DNA from: Drosophila persimilis
Taxonomy: Eukaryota; Arthropoda; Insecta; Diptera; Drosophilidae
Direction of reading: 5' to 3'
Assembly (NCBI RefSeq): GCF_003286085.1
Contig: NW_020825617.1
Location: 24,992-88,991 of the forward strand
DNA: 64,000 nucleotides
Under the pieces are notes generated by a model. That model saw only the letters and a list, made by a program, of their open reading frames with translations. It was not told where the DNA came from and did no database searches. The stretch's first letter is position 1; each line of letters begins with the position of its first letter. This document shows positions 63,912 to 64,000 of this stretch, in pieces. The position numbers and the translations under genes were made by a program.

Positions 63912-64000
63912 GATCTAAAGGATCTTGGGAGTTTCCCGAAGCTGTCTGGGTAACACGAACATTGTTCTGTCGTGTGTTTCCATTGCTATTGTATCTTTGG
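63912..64000 (-). pseudogene. gag: Element E unit 4 Gag, C-terminal tip at window end
   Basis: About 89 bp matching 48072-48162 of unit 1 (the end of the Gly/Asn/Arg-rich region). The rest is outside the window. Confidence 0.7.

Larger units (their letters stand above)
44061..64000. repeat. D-E macrosatellite: 5.35-kb head-to-tail repeat, nearly four units
   Basis: Each unit is 324 bp of D linker followed by about 5.02-5.04 kb of E. E LTR starts fall at 44385, 49730, 55089 and 60444 (periods 5345, 5359, 5355). All three internal junctions are the same: E leader …GGAAGACAAT joined to D CTAGAAATT. Identical junctions mean that a single rearranged unit was amplified, not that E inserted four times. 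The array runs off the window. Confidence 0.92.

Overview
The window is repeat-rich insect heterochromatin, most likely from a Drosophila species. The evidence is a DINE-1/mini-me-like Helitron relic with a (GTCC)n tract, Ty3/gypsy elements resembling Ulysses/Osvaldo, mdg3/blastopia and 412/mdg1, and an RNase H-bearing I/LOA-type LINE. I found no host gene, tRNA or rRNA gene, and no CRISPR array. Family names are recognised from protein motifs and remembered features, not from a database search.

Layout. Element A (+, tRNA-Pro primed Ty3/gypsy) runs from 1 to 2667 and resumes at 33259-34539. Its RT gene is split by element B (+, Ulysses-like, LTRs about 2.3 kb, 2668-33254), which is flanked by a 4-bp duplication AGTG. 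B is itself broken three times: a DINE-1-like insertion in its 5' LTR (3919-4938), a full-length LINE in pol (8100-13607, 12-bp target duplication), and a tandem array of element C in pol (13730-28759, minus strand, 4-bp duplication CCTC). The C array is LTR-internal-LTR-internal-LTR-internal-LTR. Its middle copy keeps an uninterrupted 1518-codon gag-pol.

Element A is broken again at 34540 by element D (minus strand, GC-rich, tRNA-Lys primed). D is present as one complete unit (34540-40815) followed by a partial LTR and a second partial unit (40816-44384). The second D copy carries element E (minus strand, 412/mdg1-like). From 44061 to the window end, a 5.35-kb block made of 324 bp of D plus about 5.03 kb of E is repeated head to tail almost four times, forming a young macrosatellite.

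How it works together. Nothing here forms a host pathway. The proteins are Gag, protease, reverse transcriptase, RNase H and integrase of retrotransposons, most of them broken. Coding capacity looks plausible only for the middle C copy and LINE ORF2. Order inferred from nesting: A, then B and D, then DINE-1, LINE and C into B and E into D, then tandem amplification of C, D and D-E. The most unusual observations are a RING-H2 finger at the start of the B Gag, a tRNA-Leu 5'-half-like sequence at the 3' internal/U3 border of C, a 99-nt gap between LTR and primer site in B, and the D-E macrosatellite.
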